Shown in pieces: positions 62,436 to 64,000 of a stretch of 64,000 bases of DNA. The stretch's first letter is position 1. Each line of letters begins with the position of its first letter. The translations under genes and the position numbers were made by a program. The notes below the pieces were generated by a model that worked only from the letters and a program-made list of their open reading frames with translations, did not search any database and had not been told where the DNA came from. Source of the stretch: Streptomyces sp. YIM 121038 (lineage in GTDB: Bacteria; Actinomycetota; Actinomycetes; Streptomycetales; Streptomycetaceae); NCBI RefSeq assembly GCF_006088715.1, contig NZ_CP030771.1, forward strand, positions 7,872,001-7,936,000, given 5' to 3'.

Positions 62436-63500
62436 ATGATCGTTGCCCGCCTCCGCCCCCATGTGCCGATCGACGAACAGACTCGGCTGACCTCCGCGTG
62501 GCGGCACGACGGACACCGGTCGTTCCACTGCCGGGCCGGCCGCCACACCCTCGTCACCTTCCCCGACCTCGCCCCGGCCTCGCCCGCGGGCGAGGAGTTC
62601 GTGGCCCTGCTGCGCGCCACGGCCGCCGTCGAGACCGTCGTCGACAGCGCGCAGGTGCCGCCCCTGGGCAGCTTCGCCGCCACGGGCGAGCCGAGCGCCG
62701 TCCGCGTGGCCGACGCCTGGAGCGTGGGCGGCGGCTCCTTCACCTGGATAGCCGGGCCCTGCGCCGTGGAGAGCGCCGAGCAGCTGATGGCCGTGGCGCG
62801 GGGCGTGCGGGCCCGGGGCGCACACCTGTTGCGGGGCGGCGCCTTCAAGCCCCGTACGTCCCCCTACGCGTTCCAGGGACTCGGCACCGACGGGCTCGCG
62901 CTGCTGCGCGACGCGGCCGCCGCGACCGGGCTCGGCGTCGTCACGGAGGTCGTCGACGTCGCCCACGTGGAGGCCGTGGCCGAGGTGGCCGAGGTGCTCC
63001 AGATCGGCACGCGCAACGCCCAGAACTACCCGCTGCTGCGCGAGGCGGCGCTCACCGGCCGCCCCGTCCTGCTCAAGCGGGGCTTCGGCTGCACCGTCCA
63101 GGAGTGGCTGCACAGCGCCGAGTACCTGCTCGCGGCGGGCAACGGCCGGGTGCTGCTGTGCGAGCGCGGCGTGCGCACCTTCGAGGACGCGAGCCGCTTC
63201 ACCCTGGACATCACCGCCGTGCCGCTGGTGAAGCGGCTCAGCCATCTGCCGGTGATCGTCGACCCCAGCCACGCCTGCGGCCACGGCGACCTGGTGGCCC
63301 CGCTGGCCGCGGCCGCCGCCGTCGCCGGTGCCGACGGCGTCATGGTCGACGTCAACGAGGCGGGCCACACCGCCCTGTGCGACGGCAAACAGGCGATCAC
63401 CCCGGACGAGTTCGGCGCCCTGGTGGCGCGCACCGGCCGGATCCTGCACAGCGCGGAGCCGATGGAGCCCGTCGCCGACCACGCGATGGTGAGCCGATGA
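62436..63500 (+). CDS. DAHP synthase (3-deoxy-7-phosphoheptulonate synthase, type I)
   Basis: A 354-residue enzyme of the short type I (AroF/KdsA-like) family: IAGPCAVESAEQL, RGGAFKPRTSPYAFQGLG, LLKRGFGCTVQEWLHSAEYLL, LCERGVRTFEDASRFTLDI and VDPSHACGHGDLV. It condenses PEP with erythrose-4-phosphate, the first step of the shikimate route. Residues 1-90 resemble the ferredoxin-like N-terminal extension of thermophile-type enzymes. Its place between an arylamine oxygenase and a PKS suggests a dedicated chorismate supply for p-aminobenzoate. The stop overlaps the PKS start. Confidence 0.88.
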   Translation: MIVARLRPHVPIDEQTRLTSAWRHDGHRSFHCRAGRHTLVTFPDLAPASPAGEEFVALLRATAAVETVVDSAQVPPLGSFAATGEPSAVRVADAWSVGGGSFTWIAGPCAVESAEQLMAVARGVRARGAHLLRGGAFKPRTSPYAFQGLGTDGLALLRDAAAATGLGVVTEVVDVAHVEAVAEVAEVLQIGTRNAQNYPLLREAALTGRPVLLKRGFGCTVQEWLHSAEYLLAAGNGRVLLCERGVRTFEDASRFTLDITAVPLVKRLSHLPVIVDPSHACGHGDLVAPLAAAAAVAGADGVMVDVNEAGHTALCDGKQAITPDEFGALVARTGRILHSAEPMEPVADHAMVSR

Positions 63501-64000
63501 CCGAGGAGGCGACGGTGGAGCGGAACGAGGGACGCGACCGGGCGCTGCGCCGACGCCTCGCGGACGCCGGGGACGTCGAGCGGCACCGGCTGCTGCTCGA
63601 CCTGATCCGCACGCACGCGGCGGCCGCCCTGGAGCGCACGGACCCGGCGCCGCTGGACGCCGCCCGGGCGTTCGGCGCGCAGGGCGTGCGCGGACGGGCC
63701 GCCGCGCGGCTGCGCGAACGCCTCGGCGAGGCCACGGGCGTCGCCCTGTCCGCGACCGCCCTCTTCGACTACCCGACGCCGGAGGCGCTCGCCGCCCACC
63801 TGTGCTCACGGGTGCTCGGCGAGCCCGCCACCGGCGACGCCGACGCCACCGCGTCCGGTGCGGCCGTCGACGAGCCGATCGCGATCGTCGGCATGGGCTG
63901 CCGCCTGCCCGGCGAGGTGCGCTCGCCGGACGACCTGTGGCACCTGGTGCGCTCCGGGACCGACGCGATCTCCGAGTTCCCCCGCGACCGGGGCTGGACC
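63497..64000 (+). CDS. Type I modular polyketide synthase (N-terminal start, cut by window edge)
   Basis: 168 residues are present. Residues 20-100 form an ACP-like domain (LLLDLIRTHAAAALE, LFDYPTPEALAAHL), but the motif that should read LGxDSL is AFGAQGVRGRAAARL, so the phosphopantetheine Ser is missing. From about residue 123 a ketosynthase begins (DEPIAIVGMGCRLPGEVRSPDDLWHLV). The ATG overlaps the DAHP synthase stop. With no AT and a dead ACP in front, the first KS is probably loaded directly with an aryl starter. The rest of the modules lies outside the window. Confidence 0.85.
   Translation, partial: MTEEATVERNEGRDRALRRRLADAGDVERHRLLLDLIRTHAAAALERTDPAPLDAARAFGAQGVRGRAAARLRERLGEATGVALSATALFDYPTPEALAAHLCSRVLGEPATGDADATASGAAVDEPIAIVGMGCRLPGEVRSPDDLWHLVRSGTDAISEFPRDRGWT

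Overview
The window is high-GC actinobacterial DNA, almost certainly Streptomyces: extreme GC3 bias, ATGA/GTGA start-stop overlaps, SARP regulators, TTA (bldA-type) codons in only two genes that I could find, and a complete-looking red-type prodiginine gene set. There are no tRNA, rRNA, IS or CRISPR signatures. Gene names in the red cluster come from reading the domains and from matching the well-known S. coelicolor red order; no search was run.

1-26.6 kb: a prodiginine (tripyrrole red pigment) cluster. From left to right on the minus strand lie redH (cut by the window edge), redI, redJ, a redL with redK fused to its 3' end, redM, redN, redO, redQ and redP. The plus-strand block redR, redS-like, redT-like, redV, redZ follows, then minus-strand redY, redW, redX and the SARP activator redD. 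RedM/O/W/X/N/I make the bipyrrole half (MBC). RedP/Q/R/L/K make the alkylpyrrole half, and RedH joins them. redG/redF would lie left of the window. redU (phosphopantetheinyl transferase) is not at its expected place.

26.9-29.0 kb: a TetR repressor and an ABC-2 exporter pair whose ATPase gene carries a TTA codon; a candidate self-resistance or export unit next to the pigment cluster. 29.1-31.9 kb: a cysteine desulfurase with a long disordered N-terminus overlapping an EshA-like Family 2 encapsulin shell gene with a cyclic-nucleotide-binding domain, which looks like a protein nanocompartment and its cargo. 32-36 kb: MscS channel, a two-gene SPFH plus NAD-kinase-like operon behind a large inverted repeat, and an actinobacterial methyltransferase. 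36.5-42.9 kb: a ROK-regulated sugar ABC uptake operon (binding protein, two permeases, no ATPase) with two Gfo/Idh/MocA dehydrogenases.

42.9-53.3 kb: assorted chromosomal genes: a TerD-CAP-CAP fusion, a radical SAM enzyme with an unusual Cx8Cx2C cluster motif, a small secreted peptide, an SDR, a GNAT, a Tat-exported propeller-like protein, an ankyrin protein overlapping an ArsR-type regulator, an APC amino-acid permease and an unrecognised helical protein. 53.7-57.8 kb: a glycerol-kinase/GlpA-like/GlpB-like operon.

58.4-64.0 kb: the left edge of a second biosynthetic cluster: a TTA-containing SARP, an aryl/acyl-CoA ligase, an AurF-type diiron arylamine N-oxygenase with all seven metal ligands at AurF spacing, a DAHP synthase and the start of a type I modular PKS with a dead N-terminal ACP. 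This predicts a p-nitrobenzoate-primed polyketide (aureothin/spectinabilin type). S. spectabilis is known for making both prodiginines and spectinabilin, so a related strain is a reasonable but unproven guess.
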